64,000 nt of DNA, from assembly GCA_023091665.1 (NCBI GenBank), contig JALJCQ010000011.1, forward strand, positions 124,001 to 188,000, read 5' to 3'. The DNA is from Pythium myriotylum. Its lineage: Eukaryota; Oomycota; Peronosporomycetes; Pythiales; Pythiaceae. Under the pieces are notes generated by a model, which ran no database searches, was not told where the DNA came from, and saw nothing but the letters and a program-made list of their open reading frames with translations. Made by a program: the position numbers and the translations under genes. This document shows, piece by piece, positions 10,042 through 19,363 of the stretch (within the stretch, counting starts at the first letter, position 1; each line of letters begins with the position of its first letter).

Positions 10042-11251
10042 TACTGGCGACTGTGTTCGTGACGTTGTGGTCGAGTTCTGGCTGGGGGAGGATGATGTAG
10101 AAGAGACTTGCCTGCATATAATATAGTTCCTGCACGAATACACTGTCCTGCATGAGTACACTATCCGTTGTGGCTTGGCACATGCATTCGAGTGTTGCGT
10201 CTTTTTCGGAACTCTTGAGACAGTCGGGGATCGTACACTCGGCGTGTGGTGTGGGTTGGGCTCATGGAGAGCTTTAGGCCAACACAGGCATGGTCAGAGC
10301 CGGTCAGCATGCCAGACCGTGCGACCGTCAGCAAGGTCATGCGACCGGTGGAGGAGCAATGCGCAAACACCGGCGTCTGTTCGGCTCCTTGTCGGAGACG
10401 AAGAGTCGCGCCCCTGCAGATCATGGAAAGATCGGTCCCTCATCAGGCCTGCAGGAGAGAGTAGAATAGACACTTTGGAATTTGCTTCCAGATACCGGAT
10501 ACACACAGGCAAACCTTAGGAAGCTCTGCCAGCTTCCCCAGCTTTGGTGCATCTTTCGTGATTCACTACAGCATGGTCGGTCTATGTAGTCGTTGGAATG
10601 GTGTCTTGTGAGAGTTCCGCAGAGCGCTCTCCGTATGTACCGTCAGGTACGAGTCGAATTGTGAAATCATATCACGGCAGATACAGCAAACCCTCTTTCC
10701 TAGGGTACCCTGGGGTTCAATTTCCTTCCTGTTCGCTTACCCTACGCTCAATCGAAGGTGAAACTACACAGCCGTCTAATACCTCACATGTAGTCGCCGA
10801 AAACCAAGGTGAAATGGCCGTGACAGTTGAAAACAGTCACAGCAAGCATCCGTTCTCGATGACTTCAGATACCACCCCAAGGTCCCCAAACTTTTTGAAA
10901 AAGACTGCGGAAGTACTAGGCACGCGAGAGTCACCCCCGATTAAGTGTAATGGAATTTGTTCATCTTGATGGCATCAGAACGCATGATTATCAGTCATTG
11001 CTCAACTTGGAATCCCTTCCGGACGGTCGAATTCGTTGTGAATACCTTCGAGGGCGAAGAACGGCGTGTTCCATATTCTCAACGGTCGAGAATTGGGACG
11101 CAGCTTGGTCAGGTCGGCCGTGGTTCAAAATGACGACGAATCAAGAGCGGCCTGTTTATAGCAGAGCAGACATCTCCACGACTACATAGACCGACCATGC
11201 CGAGTGTACGATCCCCGACTGTCTCAAGAGTTCCGAAAAAGACGCAACACT
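10042..11251. other. 3' flank of copy 3 (right arm of palindrome A)
   Basis: This is the reverse-complement copy of 4317-5526. It carries mirrored small ORFs and no independent gene. Its end at 11251 is the outer edge of palindrome A. Confidence 0.75.
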
Positions 11252-11506
11252 TGATTGCTCGCCCGCCTCCCAGCGGGGTGGTCGTAGTCTCAAAGAAGCA
11301 CACTGAGCTTAGAGATGCCGTAGGTAATTCATGCCGGTCTGCTTTCGACACTTTTTTGTCTGATATCAGGGCCAAACGTGCGCCAATTTGATGTTTGCCA
11401 CTGAAAACGATGCAATTGAGGTCTATTGGTCGCATCTTATTGTCAGACATAGGTCCCATCCATCAATTCAAACTGTACTATGTGTACGTATTCGAGGCCA
11501 GAAACT
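11252..11506. other. Unassigned flank between palindrome A and the YR retroelement
   Basis: This sequence is found neither in the gene array nor in the element. The minus strand is open over most of it (reading includes SKADRHELPTASLSSVCFFE), part of an ORF at 11109-11459, but I recognise no family. It may be the remnant of another repeat into which the retroelement inserted. Confidence 0.5.
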
Positions 11507-11689
11507 AAAGAGCATACATTCCGAAGGATGTTGCCATTTCCGGATGCGGCAAGATGCGAGGAAGATAAGATACCCAGACTCGAGGATGTGACATCGTCCC
11601 AGGTCACAAAGTCGCGCGTGTATTCTTAGTAGCATCGTCTCCCAGATCGTCGTAGGTCAGTTTAGAATCTGCCTGCGACCAGGCAAACA
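11507..11689 (+). repeat. Split direct repeat A1 of the YR retroelement
   Basis: This 183-bp left terminal repeat begins AAAGAGCATACATTCCGAAG and ends CCAGGCAAACA. It is repeated as A2 at 16720-16902. It ends 19 bases before the gag-like ATG, so it probably contains the element promoter and 5' leader. Confidence 0.9.
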
Positions 11690-11708
11690 TATTCCATCGG
11701 TCTGTGCC

Positions 11709-13580
11709 ATGCCAATCACTCGCGGCACACTCGCCTTCATCGGTCCGGCCCAGGCTCCGGCCCTAAAAGTTCTGACATATGTCCGTGTCGTCCGCACGTC
11801 TGCGGACCTGGCGACCGTCCACGCTGTGGGCCCCAATGTCGACTCCGACTCCGAGTTTTCCATCCCCCTCGACAAGCTTCGGCACAGAGTGGTCGACGAT
11901 AGCGAGTCCGAGCTGTGGCCGGGGTCGTACGTGGGCCTGCCTGTCGCGTTCGCCCACCCCAGCGGGTCTCACATAGACGAATGGGCCTACGGCGTCGTCA
12001 CCGGGTACCACGTCGCTGAGTCCCTAGCGTCTCTGCGTGTTCGCTACGGCACAGAGACCACCACCATACCACTCGATCCTCTGCGCCTGATCAAGCTCGA
12101 CCTACTGAACTACGCCATCCAAGTTGGGGCTGGCGTCAACATCGCCATTGTCAACGCTCTGGAGCTCCTTGACCAGCAAAATAAAGTGATTGCCGCCTAC
12201 AAGTCTAAGCGCGCGACGTTGCCCAAAACTATCGCCAACATGCTGTCGGTCCCATTCGCTCCGAACGAGCGCGTCCCACTTTTGCGCCCGCACGACCTGA
12301 CTGTCGTGTCGGTGCGGCGACAACATATAATAGATTGCACGACAGGTTCACGCAAACGAAACGCCAGTGACGTGTACACGGATCCTCAAGTATCGTCCTC
12401 ACCACCTTCGTCGTCGGACACCCGACAGGTTCCCAAACACCAACGCGACGAGCCGTATTCACCCGCGTCCAGCGCGCGCTCCTTCCGGACTGCAATCGAG
12501 AACGATGACAACGGTGCAGACGCCGACAGCCTCCTGTTCGGAACGGATGAGGACGATGTGGAAGACATCAAGCGACAGAACCGTCCCTTGACCAAGCGTC
12601 GGCGAGTGCGAGCCGACAGTGATAGCTCTGTCACAAGCTCAGTTTCCTCCTTGGGTCCCCGACCTACGCCTTCTGGTCGCGTCGAGTTCCGACCATCGCC
12701 CACGCAGCAAGCTGGGCACAAGCTCGTCGCCAAGCGGCAGCTCCCAGGTACGAACCCTCAGATGCTACTCGAACTGATACAGCAAATGCCCGATGTTGTC
12801 ACTTTCTTGGGGGCCCCGCCTGTGCTCCGCGGTCTATGGGAATTCGCGTTCAACCGCGGCACGCATCTCATGCACTGCAAAGAGTTAAATGAGTCCATGG
12901 AGCTCGACGCCCAAGCGCGGGGGGTGAATATGACGGATTTCTCAGAGCGCAATAAGCTCGCGAGTCCACCAGCGGCGAACTCGCGCGCGGACGTCGCTGG
13001 TGCCCTACGCTCCCTCTCGATGTTTGGGCACTACTTCTACAACAGTGATATCAACCAGTTGATCGCAACGGCAACGAAGTTTGTCGACCGATACACGCGC
13101 ATCAATGATTTAGACGCTAAGGGATGGGACCACGTGGCCTTCTGGATCACCAAGAAGTTTGGCAAGTTTCGCAGTATTCTTGCCTCTCAGTCCATGGCAC
13201 ACGCGCGTTCCGTCCTCGATGAATTCAAGTGGTTCGACGACGGGTTGACACGTTTGGAAGACCTGCGACGCACGCAGACCAGCGCACAGGGCGTTGGCGG
13301 CAACCCAAACAAAGCCGCGCTTAGTGGCGACCGTCGACGACAACGACCGCGGACGGAATCGTCTATTCCTACCCAGGTGCTTGCTGGACTCCCTCGTTCC
13401 GGAGGGAAGTCGCTGTGCATGAAGTATGTATCCAAAGTAGGCTGTACCGGTGACGGCTCGGGTGGCTGTTTTCACTCGCAAAGGGGTCACTTCAGGCCCA
13501 CCACCAAGCTGTCTGCGGAAGCCATTGCACTAATCACGAGCCGATACGGCGGTCTCGGCGAGGGATTTTCGAACCTATGA
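11709..13580 (+). CDS. Gag-like protein of the YR retroelement
   Basis: 623 residues in the position of a DIRS/Ngaro gag. The middle (about residues 200-320) is basic and Ser-rich with a TKRRRVRADSD-type nuclear-signal-like stretch. The C-terminus carries a Cys/His cluster (CMKYVSKVGCTG, then GGCFHSQRGH) that could bind nucleic acid like a zinc knuckle of C3H type. The frame ends in TGA at 13578-13580 directly followed by CTA, and the same frame then stays open through the next ORF. No sequence-level gag family can be named with certainty; the call rests on position and composition. Confidence 0.7.
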   Translation: MPITRGTLAFIGPAQAPALKVLTYVRVVRTSADLATVHAVGPNVDSDSEFSIPLDKLRHRVVDDSESELWPGSYVGLPVAFAHPSGSHIDEWAYGVVTGYHVAESLASLRVRYGTETTTIPLDPLRLIKLDLLNYAIQVGAGVNIAIVNALELLDQQNKVIAAYKSKRATLPKTIANMLSVPFAPNERVPLLRPHDLTVVSVRRQHIIDCTTGSRKRNASDVYTDPQVSSSPPSSSDTRQVPKHQRDEPYSPASSARSFRTAIENDDNGADADSLLFGTDEDDVEDIKRQNRPLTKRRRVRADSDSSVTSSVSSLGPRPTPSGRVEFRPSPTQQAGHKLVAKRQLPGTNPQMLLELIQQMPDVVTFLGAPPVLRGLWEFAFNRGTHLMHCKELNESMELDAQARGVNMTDFSERNKLASPPAANSRADVAGALRSLSMFGHYFYNSDINQLIATATKFVDRYTRINDLDAKGWDHVAFWITKKFGKFRSILASQSMAHARSVLDEFKWFDDGLTRLEDLRRTQTSAQGVGGNPNKAALSGDRRRQRPRTESSIPTQVLAGLPRSGGKSLCMKYVSKVGCTGDGSGGCFHSQRGHFRPTTKLSAEAIALITSRYGGLGEGFSNL

Positions 13581-13616
13581 CTACCCACGTGGTCTAGCGC
13601 TGCGCCGTCGGCCTCT

Positions 13617-15712
13617 ATGCCCGGGCCTGTGGCCACCATCTCGTCCCAATGCGACACCCTGCCATGTCGCCTACATGTTCGGCTTGCGCGAGAGAGTCGA
13701 CTTCGCGCGTCTCTGTACGAGACCTCTGTTCGCCAGACGTCTGAGCACGTGCTCGACGTTGCAGCACGCTACGGAGTGTGTCTGCCTGTCTTCGACCGTG
13801 AAGCGGTCGGTCTCGACGCGGCCTACGTCGATGCGATGTCAACGTTCGCACGGCGATCTGCGCTGTCACTTCCCAACTTTGTTCGCCTTTTCCGCGGTGA
13901 GACACAGGAGGACGCCCGCCCAAACAAACACTTGCTTGAGATCACCGGCACCTGGACCTCTACGCAGCAGGCGGACATTGTCCGACGTTGGAACGCGATC
14001 GTTCGTCACGGTGTGCGTCCGGAGTGGTCCAGCTCGAGAGCAATCAGGCAACGTGGCCGACCCCCCCCAACCATCGCTCGGCGCTCGCCAACCCCGACGC
14101 CATTCGCCGTCATATTAAACAAGGTGTGGCAGACGGGCGCTACCTCATCTTGGACAAGTCTCTTCTCACACAATGGCCAGAAATATTCACCAGCCCCCTC
14201 GGCGCGGTTGAGAAGCGTTCTCCGCAAGGGATCGACATCCGCCTCATCAATGACTACTCGTACCCACCCAAGAGCTCGGTCAACGATTTCACTTTGCGAG
14301 ATAACTTCCCTGAGATTTCTTACAACCCTCCGGTCGACATCGCCCGCAGGCTCCATTTTCTTCGCACCCAGTTCCCAACGGCAGTCATTCTTCTCATGCT
14401 TGGAGACGTCTCCAGCGCGTTCCGGCACGTGCCGATGAACGCAGAAGCGGTACACATGTTCGCTTTCATTTTTGACGACTGCCTCGTTATTGACCTCGCG
14501 TGTGGATTCGGTTGGTGCGGATCACCAGCATTTTACTCACTCGCCGCGACTGTAATCAACACGCTCTACGAGGCTTGCATGCCGGAGCGCGCGAATCTGG
14601 ATCCCTCCCCGTTCGTCGGAAACGTCTGGTGTGATGATCACACGTGCGTCGAGGCCGACTCAGGGTCGCGCTGCCACGACGCCAACATCGCGCTTCGATA
14701 CGCCATGCTTCGAGTCCTAGGACCAGCAGCAGTTAACGAACACAAGTTCACGGACTGGAACACCCACGGAAAGGCTCTCGGCCTGCTGTGGGACACAGCA
14801 CGCGGTACAGTGTCGATACCACCAGCGAAGCTGGCCAAGGCCCTCGCCCGCACGAATGCACTGCTCACCTCAAACGCCGTGACCAAGACCGAGGTACTCG
14901 AGCTATTAGGTGTCCTCCGCCACGTGGCGGTCTGTTTCCCTTCGGCAAGATCCTTCTATCAGCGTGTCCACGACTTCGCTTGCTCATTGGCGTCGGGCCG
15001 TCGACGACCCCCAAGCTCGGTCGTCGAAGATTTGTGGTGGTTCAGAGCTATTCTCCATCACCCATCCAGGTTCAACTCGATCCCAGTCGAAGTGTTCGCA
15101 GGGGTCGCCCGAGCGTCGGTCAACGTGTTCATGGACGCGTCTGATACGGGTCTCTGTGTCCTCGAGCCAACCCGTCGCGAATACATTCGTCAACAGTTCA
15201 CCGCCCAGCAGCGTGTACTCATTCAGGCCCGCGACCCGGCGTGGTCAATCAACGTTCGCGAGCTTCAGAGCGCGGTCCTTGCGGCCACACACTGGGGACC
15301 GTCATGGCAGGATGATGCTACCGCCAGGCCGGTCGTCGTGTGCCTCCACATCGATAATGCTAGCGCTGTCTCGTGGTCCTCGAAGAGATCCAGCCGTCAC
15401 CCCCTCGCGCAGCTCCACACTCGTCTACTGTCGCTTGCCGAGTTCCAGTTTGGTATTGTACTGGCCGCGGAGCACATCGCTGGTGTGGCAAACACCATGG
15501 CTGACGCGGGGTCCCGCGCGTGGGATTCGTCTCACAAACTGTGGAAGACGTGGGCTGACATGTCGTCTGATTGGTCGCAGGTGGCCGTGCAACCTCCTTA
15601 CGACGATCTCTCCGCCGTCTGGGCCGGATGCTCCGTCGACACGCCCTGGCTGAGTCTACCGGCTCCAAGTACCGCGCCCACTGGAAGCAGTGGTGCCAAT
15701 TCGCCCACGTAA
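13617..15712 (+). CDS. Pol-like reverse transcriptase/RNase H of the YR retroelement (frame-shifted)
   Basis: The N-terminal part is open in the gag frame from the TGA at 13578 to 14438. Conserved RT sequence then continues in a different frame, open from before 13988 to 15712. The frames join best at the C8 tract 14061-14068; one extra C would fuse them, as would a -1 slip. RT blocks include NHRSALANPDAIRRHI, LINDYSYPPKSS and the catalytic WCDD (in place of the usual YxDD). RNase H residues follow: FMDAS, ELQSA, HIDNAS and MADAGSR. The product would copy element RNA into DNA. Whether the frame break is a decay mutation, a sequencing error in a homopolymer or a programmed shift cannot be decided here. 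Confidence 0.8.
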
Positions 15713-16599
15713 TGCGTTGGTCAAGGTGGCTCCCGTCGTCCGAAACCCTGTGTCACCATCGCCTCAGCTACTTTGCCATCTATTTATGGAAGCACGGTTG
15801 GAATTCGGCCCGTTGTGGTAATCAATACCCGACCATCCAGCTCAAGTTGGCCGCGATTCGCTGGTTTCATCGGATGTATTTAGGTCGCGAAGTAGGTTGC
15901 GGACCGCGGCTCCACATCCTCCTCAAAGGTATCCAGCGTTTGTCGACACCGGCGGCGAAGAAGCAGCCTCTCACTCCCGCGTTCCTGCGACAGCTCCGCC
16001 GTACACTTCGTTTCAACGACCCTCGCCAACGCCTACTGTGGGGCAGCGTGCTGCTCGCCTACTTCTTCCTGCTGCGTCGCTCGGAGTACCTCGCGATCGG
16101 GAGCAAAAGGAGATTCTACTGTCTCAAGACCCGGCATGTGTTCTTCTCTGATCGACATGGCCGCCCAGTCCACGAACACAAGGCAACGGCTGTGACAATT
16201 GGTCTTGAAGGAGCCAAGAACGACCAGTTCGGACGAGGGGCTTGGCGGACGATGCACGCGTCGGGGGACGCGCTTCTCTGTCCAGTACGCGCCCTCAAGC
16301 ACATCGTGCGCGAGAAGAAGAGTTTGGGTCGATCGGCGACGACAAGCGAGTACCTATGCTACAACCTCGATGCCCGGTCAGTATCGAATGCACTAAAGAT
16401 GACAGCCAGAGCCGTCGGCGTGCCTGCCGCAAATTACTCTACTCACTCAATCAGAATCGGCGGCGCGACGGCTCTGCTCAGCGGAGGAGCAGACAGCCTC
16501 GCAATCAAGTTGCTAGGAAGGTGGGTGTCACGGGTCTACGAAGCCTACCCAGTACAAGCCGCGGAATCTACAATCGACCTCTCCAGGCGCATGGTGTGA
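15571..16599 (+). CDS. Tyrosine recombinase of the YR retroelement
   Basis: 342 residues, overlapping the RT/RNase H ORF by 142 bases in the -1 frame. The catalytic pattern of phage-integrase-type recombinases is visible: box I Arg in LLRRSEYLAIG, box II in YSTHSIRIGGATALLSGGAD (HxxR) and the downstream GRWVSRVYEAYPV with the nucleophilic Tyr. The enzyme would integrate a circular cDNA by recombination without target-site duplication. The frame is intact. No separate promoter is evident, so expression probably depends on the overlap or on internal initiation. Confidence 0.88.
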   Translation: MVAGGRATSLRRSLRRLGRMLRRHALAESTGSKYRAHWKQWCQFAHVMRWSRWLPSSETLCHHRLSYFAIYLWKHGWNSARCGNQYPTIQLKLAAIRWFHRMYLGREVGCGPRLHILLKGIQRLSTPAAKKQPLTPAFLRQLRRTLRFNDPRQRLLWGSVLLAYFFLLRRSEYLAIGSKRRFYCLKTRHVFFSDRHGRPVHEHKATAVTIGLEGAKNDQFGRGAWRTMHASGDALLCPVRALKHIVREKKSLGRSATTSEYLCYNLDARSVSNALKMTARAVGVPAANYSTHSIRIGGATALLSGGADSLAIKLLGRWVSRVYEAYPVQAAESTIDLSRRMV

Positions 16600-16645
16600 A
16601 TCGCACCAGTCCCGCACGCGCACCTCGGCATTCTATATCTTGGGG

Positions 16646-16902
16646 CCGCCTCGCCACGCCCACATGGGCAAGGCGCAATACACTTGCTTGCCCCCACTTC
16701 CGAGCTCGAGAGCTTGAGGAAAGAGCATACATTCCGAAGGATGTTGCCATTTCCGGATGCGGCAAGATGCGAGGAAGATAAGATACCCAGACTCGAGGAT
16801 GTGACATCGTCCCAGGTCACAAAGTCGCGCGTGTATTCTTAGTAGCATCGTCTCCCAGATCGTCGTAGGTCAGTTTAGAATCTGCCTGCGACCAGGCAAA
16901 CA
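16646..16902 (+). repeat. Internal B1-A2 block of the split direct repeats
   Basis: B1 (16646-16722, starting CCGCCTCGCCACGCCCACAT) abuts A2 (16720-16902), and the two share AAA at 16720-16722. This junction is what a circularised element would show when A1 and B2 are joined, so it serves as the internal template for restoring the termini. Confidence 0.88.
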
Positions 16903-16903
16903 C

Positions 16904-16980
16904 CCGCCTCGCCACGCCCACATGGGCAAGGCGCAATACACTTGCTTGCCCCCACTTCCGAGCTCGAGAGCTTGAGGAAA
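16904..16980 (+). repeat. Split direct repeat B2, right end of the YR retroelement
   Basis: A 77-bp copy of B1 ending GAGCTTGAGGAAA. Flanking host sequence begins CGAATGTAGCG and leads within 40 bases to the 3' end of the ABCG pseudogene. Confidence 0.88.
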
Positions 16981-17018
16981 CGAATGTAGCGCAAAAATTG
17001 TTGAAGAAAACAATAAGC

Positions 17019-18720
17019 TCAGCGAAACTCTCCCGCGACGACTGTCACATATTTGCGGTCGCGCTGCAGGATCGCTGCAGCCTCTGGCGTGTTTTCGTAT
17101 GCAAGCTGCTCGTACAGGAATGACTCGAACGAGTACGTGTGGAACACGAGGTAGTAGCACCAGATCCATTAGTCCGGGATTGAGTGCTTGGGCATCATGT
17201 AGCCTTCACAAAGCATGAACATGCCGTAGATGCCGGCACCGAGCGCGATGTCGATGATGTAGTGTGGGGCAGCCGAGCCGATGACGTGCATGAGCGACTC
17301 GGCGACAACGAGCAAGAGGAAGAGGTTCATCAAGAACCACCAGAACGAGTTTCGGTAGAAAATGACCCAGTTCTGGGTCATTTTGAGTGCTGAGGTGCTG
17401 ATCGAGGCTAACGTTGAACGGTCGTCGGTGATTCCACGAGTAAGCTCCTTTGTTGTTGGACTGTCCGCGTAGGCTTGAACCAACCGAGTAACATCCGCGT
17501 GGCCTTCAAAGTCGTCGTTGACTAACTCGATGAAATACTCGGTGGGGTTCAACCCCTCGTCACCGCACTCACGAGAGTGCTGTTCTTCGACGGGAGCTCC
17601 ACAAGCAACCCCAGCCCTGAGGGTGCCGGGACGATCCTTGTTCAAGCCCACGAGCCCGAGCCAGCCCGGAAATCGTGTGGAGTTTAGCGATCTATCTCCC
17701 AGACCCTACCACCACCACCAACTGCGCGGCCTACCGCGGCCCATTAGGCGGCCTCCAAGCCGCACAGGACAATGGCTGGCGAGATCTCACGGTCATCGGC
17801 ACCAATGGACTCGTCCTCCGGCAGCTCCGGGAGTATCGCGTGCCACGGAATGAGCGGCTCCGACCGCTCTACCACCAGGTCAGACGCCTCGCCGATATTG
17901 TCGGCATCGTTCACTGGCATCAACAAGTGAAGAACCATAACGCCATGGCCACAACGCTGGCCTCCTATGCGCTGGCCACGGCTCTCTCGAGCCAGGTTCG
18001 CCACCCCACTGACAGGCCAAGTCACGCAGACCTGTCCCAGCTCACCGCCTCCGACTTGCAGCCCTGGCTCTATAGCCAGGTTGACCCACGGTAACCAGGA
18101 ATTCACAGAGCTCCACCTATTAGGGTACATTTATTGCGCTCAATAGACTTCACCTTCATCATCATCAACTCGGCGGGGTTCGAGTACGTTGGACACGCAA
18201 AGCCAGCGCTAGCAAAATGTGAGATCGCGAGATCTCGCCGACCACAGCACGCTGTCTGCCCCAAACTCAGGATCAGGATATTAAAAAACATCGTACACCA
18301 ACGACGACGGCTGGTGGATCGTGAAGATCGCCGTCTTGGTGTTCGCGCGACTCAGCTCCGACAACAGTTTGATCACGTTGTACGTGGCCGACGAGTCCAA
18401 GCCCGACGTGGGCTCGTCCAGCAGCAAGATGGACAGGTTCGAGAGCAGCTGAATCGCGATGGAGAGGCGACGGCGCTGGCCGCCCGACAAACCCTTGCGG
18501 AAGATGTCGCTGACGATCGTGTCGCGACAGCTGACCAGACCCATCTCGGAGATGATGAGGTCGACGCGGTCGTCGATCATGGCGGTCGTGACGGAGCTGG
18601 GCAGACTGAGCTTGGCGGCCATGCGCAGCGTATTGACGACCGAGAAGGAGCCGAGCAGCGTGTCTTCTTGCGCGACGTAGATGTTCACGCAGCTACTTTG
18701 CCGCGTGAACGCACCAGCCT
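17019..18720 (-). pseudogene. Broken ABCG (white/PDR-type) transporter gene
   Basis: The 5' part (about 18720 down to 18134) encodes the late nucleotide-binding domain: IYVAQEDTLLGSF, signature LSGGQRRRLSIA, Walker B ILLLDEPTSGLD and the H-loop TIHQPSS. A frame change near 18285 continues into SLGQTACCGRRDLAISHF and CPTYSNPAE. After an insertion the 3' part resumes (17651-17019) with [13 protein letters not shown], the membrane stretch [16 protein letters not shown] and IPD, then an in-frame TAA, then WIWCYYLVFHTYSFESF to a stop at 17019. Walker A and several membrane helices are missing. Intact relatives export lipids or xenobiotics. With a frameshift, a nonsense codon and an insertion this copy cannot be functional. 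Confidence 0.85.
17675..18094 (+). pseudogene. Retroelement RNase H-like fragment inside the ABCG pseudogene
   Basis: A 139-residue open segment containing TTTTNCAAYRGPLGGLQAAQ, DLTVIGTNGLVLRQLREYR and a downstream RRLADIV segment. It aligns by eye with the segment at 35800-36168 (TTTTNNHAEYRGFYTGFQAA, TTVIGDTQRILRQISQY), a type I RNase H of retroelement origin. The catalytic Asp is replaced (IGTN against IGDT) and the upstream domain start is missing. It lies in opposite orientation between the two ABCG parts. Confidence 0.65.
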
Positions 18721-19216
18721 GAGTTGAAGCCGAGAATTCGGCATTGGTTCCCAAAGCCGCTGTATGTGGACATCGCTGCACTACCGACGCCACACTTCAG
18801 TTGTGAGCAGGGACACCCGCAATGCGCTATCGTCTTGAATCCGGAGAACTGCTGGGTGGCTGGCGACAAGAACACACACGGCAGATTTACCTCCACTCGA
18901 GTGAGCAGGCACTTGCAACACATGCCGCAAGAATATCTTTCTGCTCAGCCCTGTCGAATGGCAAGGACCTCGCCGGTGGTATCTTGCGCAAATCACAGCT
19001 CGGAATGCCGTGCGGACGCGCAGGATGTAGCATGATGATGCTCATGACCGAAGTGTTGGAGTCGAGCACTGCACGATTATTATCGAATCAAACCATATTT
19101 TACGTGTTTTTATCCAATCCAGATCTGTCCTGCGTTATATTGCCCGTTAGCCTCAAGTTGCTGTTGCGACTCAAACTCGGCCCTGCGGCGGCTAAACATA
19201 GTTCTTTGAACTACGA
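18721..19216. other. Gap between the ABCG pseudogene and palindrome B
   Basis: Unassigned sequence with no supportable gene. It ends at the sharp outer boundary of palindrome B at 19217. Confidence 0.6.
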
Positions 19217-19363
19217 AATGCATGTGCCAAGCCACAACGGATGGTGTACTCATGCAGGACAGTGTATTCGTGCAGGAACTATATTATATGCAGGCAAGTC
19301 TCTTCTACATCATCCTCCCCCAGCCAGAACTCGACCACAACGTCACGAACACAGTCGCCAGTA

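Larger units (their letters stand above)
4317..11251. repeat. Palindrome A: inverted duplication of the isocyanide synthase-dioxygenase locus
   Basis: The left arm (4317-8132) is the reverse complement of the right arm (8366-11251). Paired positions sum to 16498 between the two start codons (7410 and 9088) and to 15568 outside that. The 930-base difference is the isocyanide synthase domain, present in copy 2 (left) and missing in copy 3 (right). The inner boundary is GTTTGGA at 8132 against TCCAAAC at 8366, leaving an unpaired spacer of 233 bp (8133-8365). The right arm ends at 11251 (GACGCAACACT), where unrelated sequence next to the retroelement begins. I found no mismatches at the places I compared, so arm identity is high, but I could not measure it. 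Confidence 0.9.
11507..16980 (+). mobile_element. Ngaro-like tyrosine-recombinase retrotransposon with split direct repeats
   Basis: A 5.5-kb element with gag-like, RT/RNase H and tyrosine recombinase ORFs, bounded by split direct repeats in the order A1 (11507-11689), ORFs, B1 (16646-16722), A2 (16720-16902), B2 (16904-16980). This layout, without long terminal repeats or a DDE integrase, is the hallmark of Ngaro/PAT-type members of the DIRS order. No methyltransferase domain is seen after RNase H, which favours Ngaro over DIRS proper. The trinucleotide AAA occurs at the left end, at the right end and at the internal B1/A2 junction, as expected if recombination uses a short identical crossover. 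A1/A2 are 183 bp and B1/B2 are 77 bp, and the copies look essentially identical, suggesting recent insertion. Confidence 0.88.

Noticed and set aside
13617..14438. 273-residue ORF as an independent gene between gag and RT
   Set aside because: It is the in-frame continuation of gag after TGA and joins RT at the C8 tract, so it is treated as the N-terminal part of pol.
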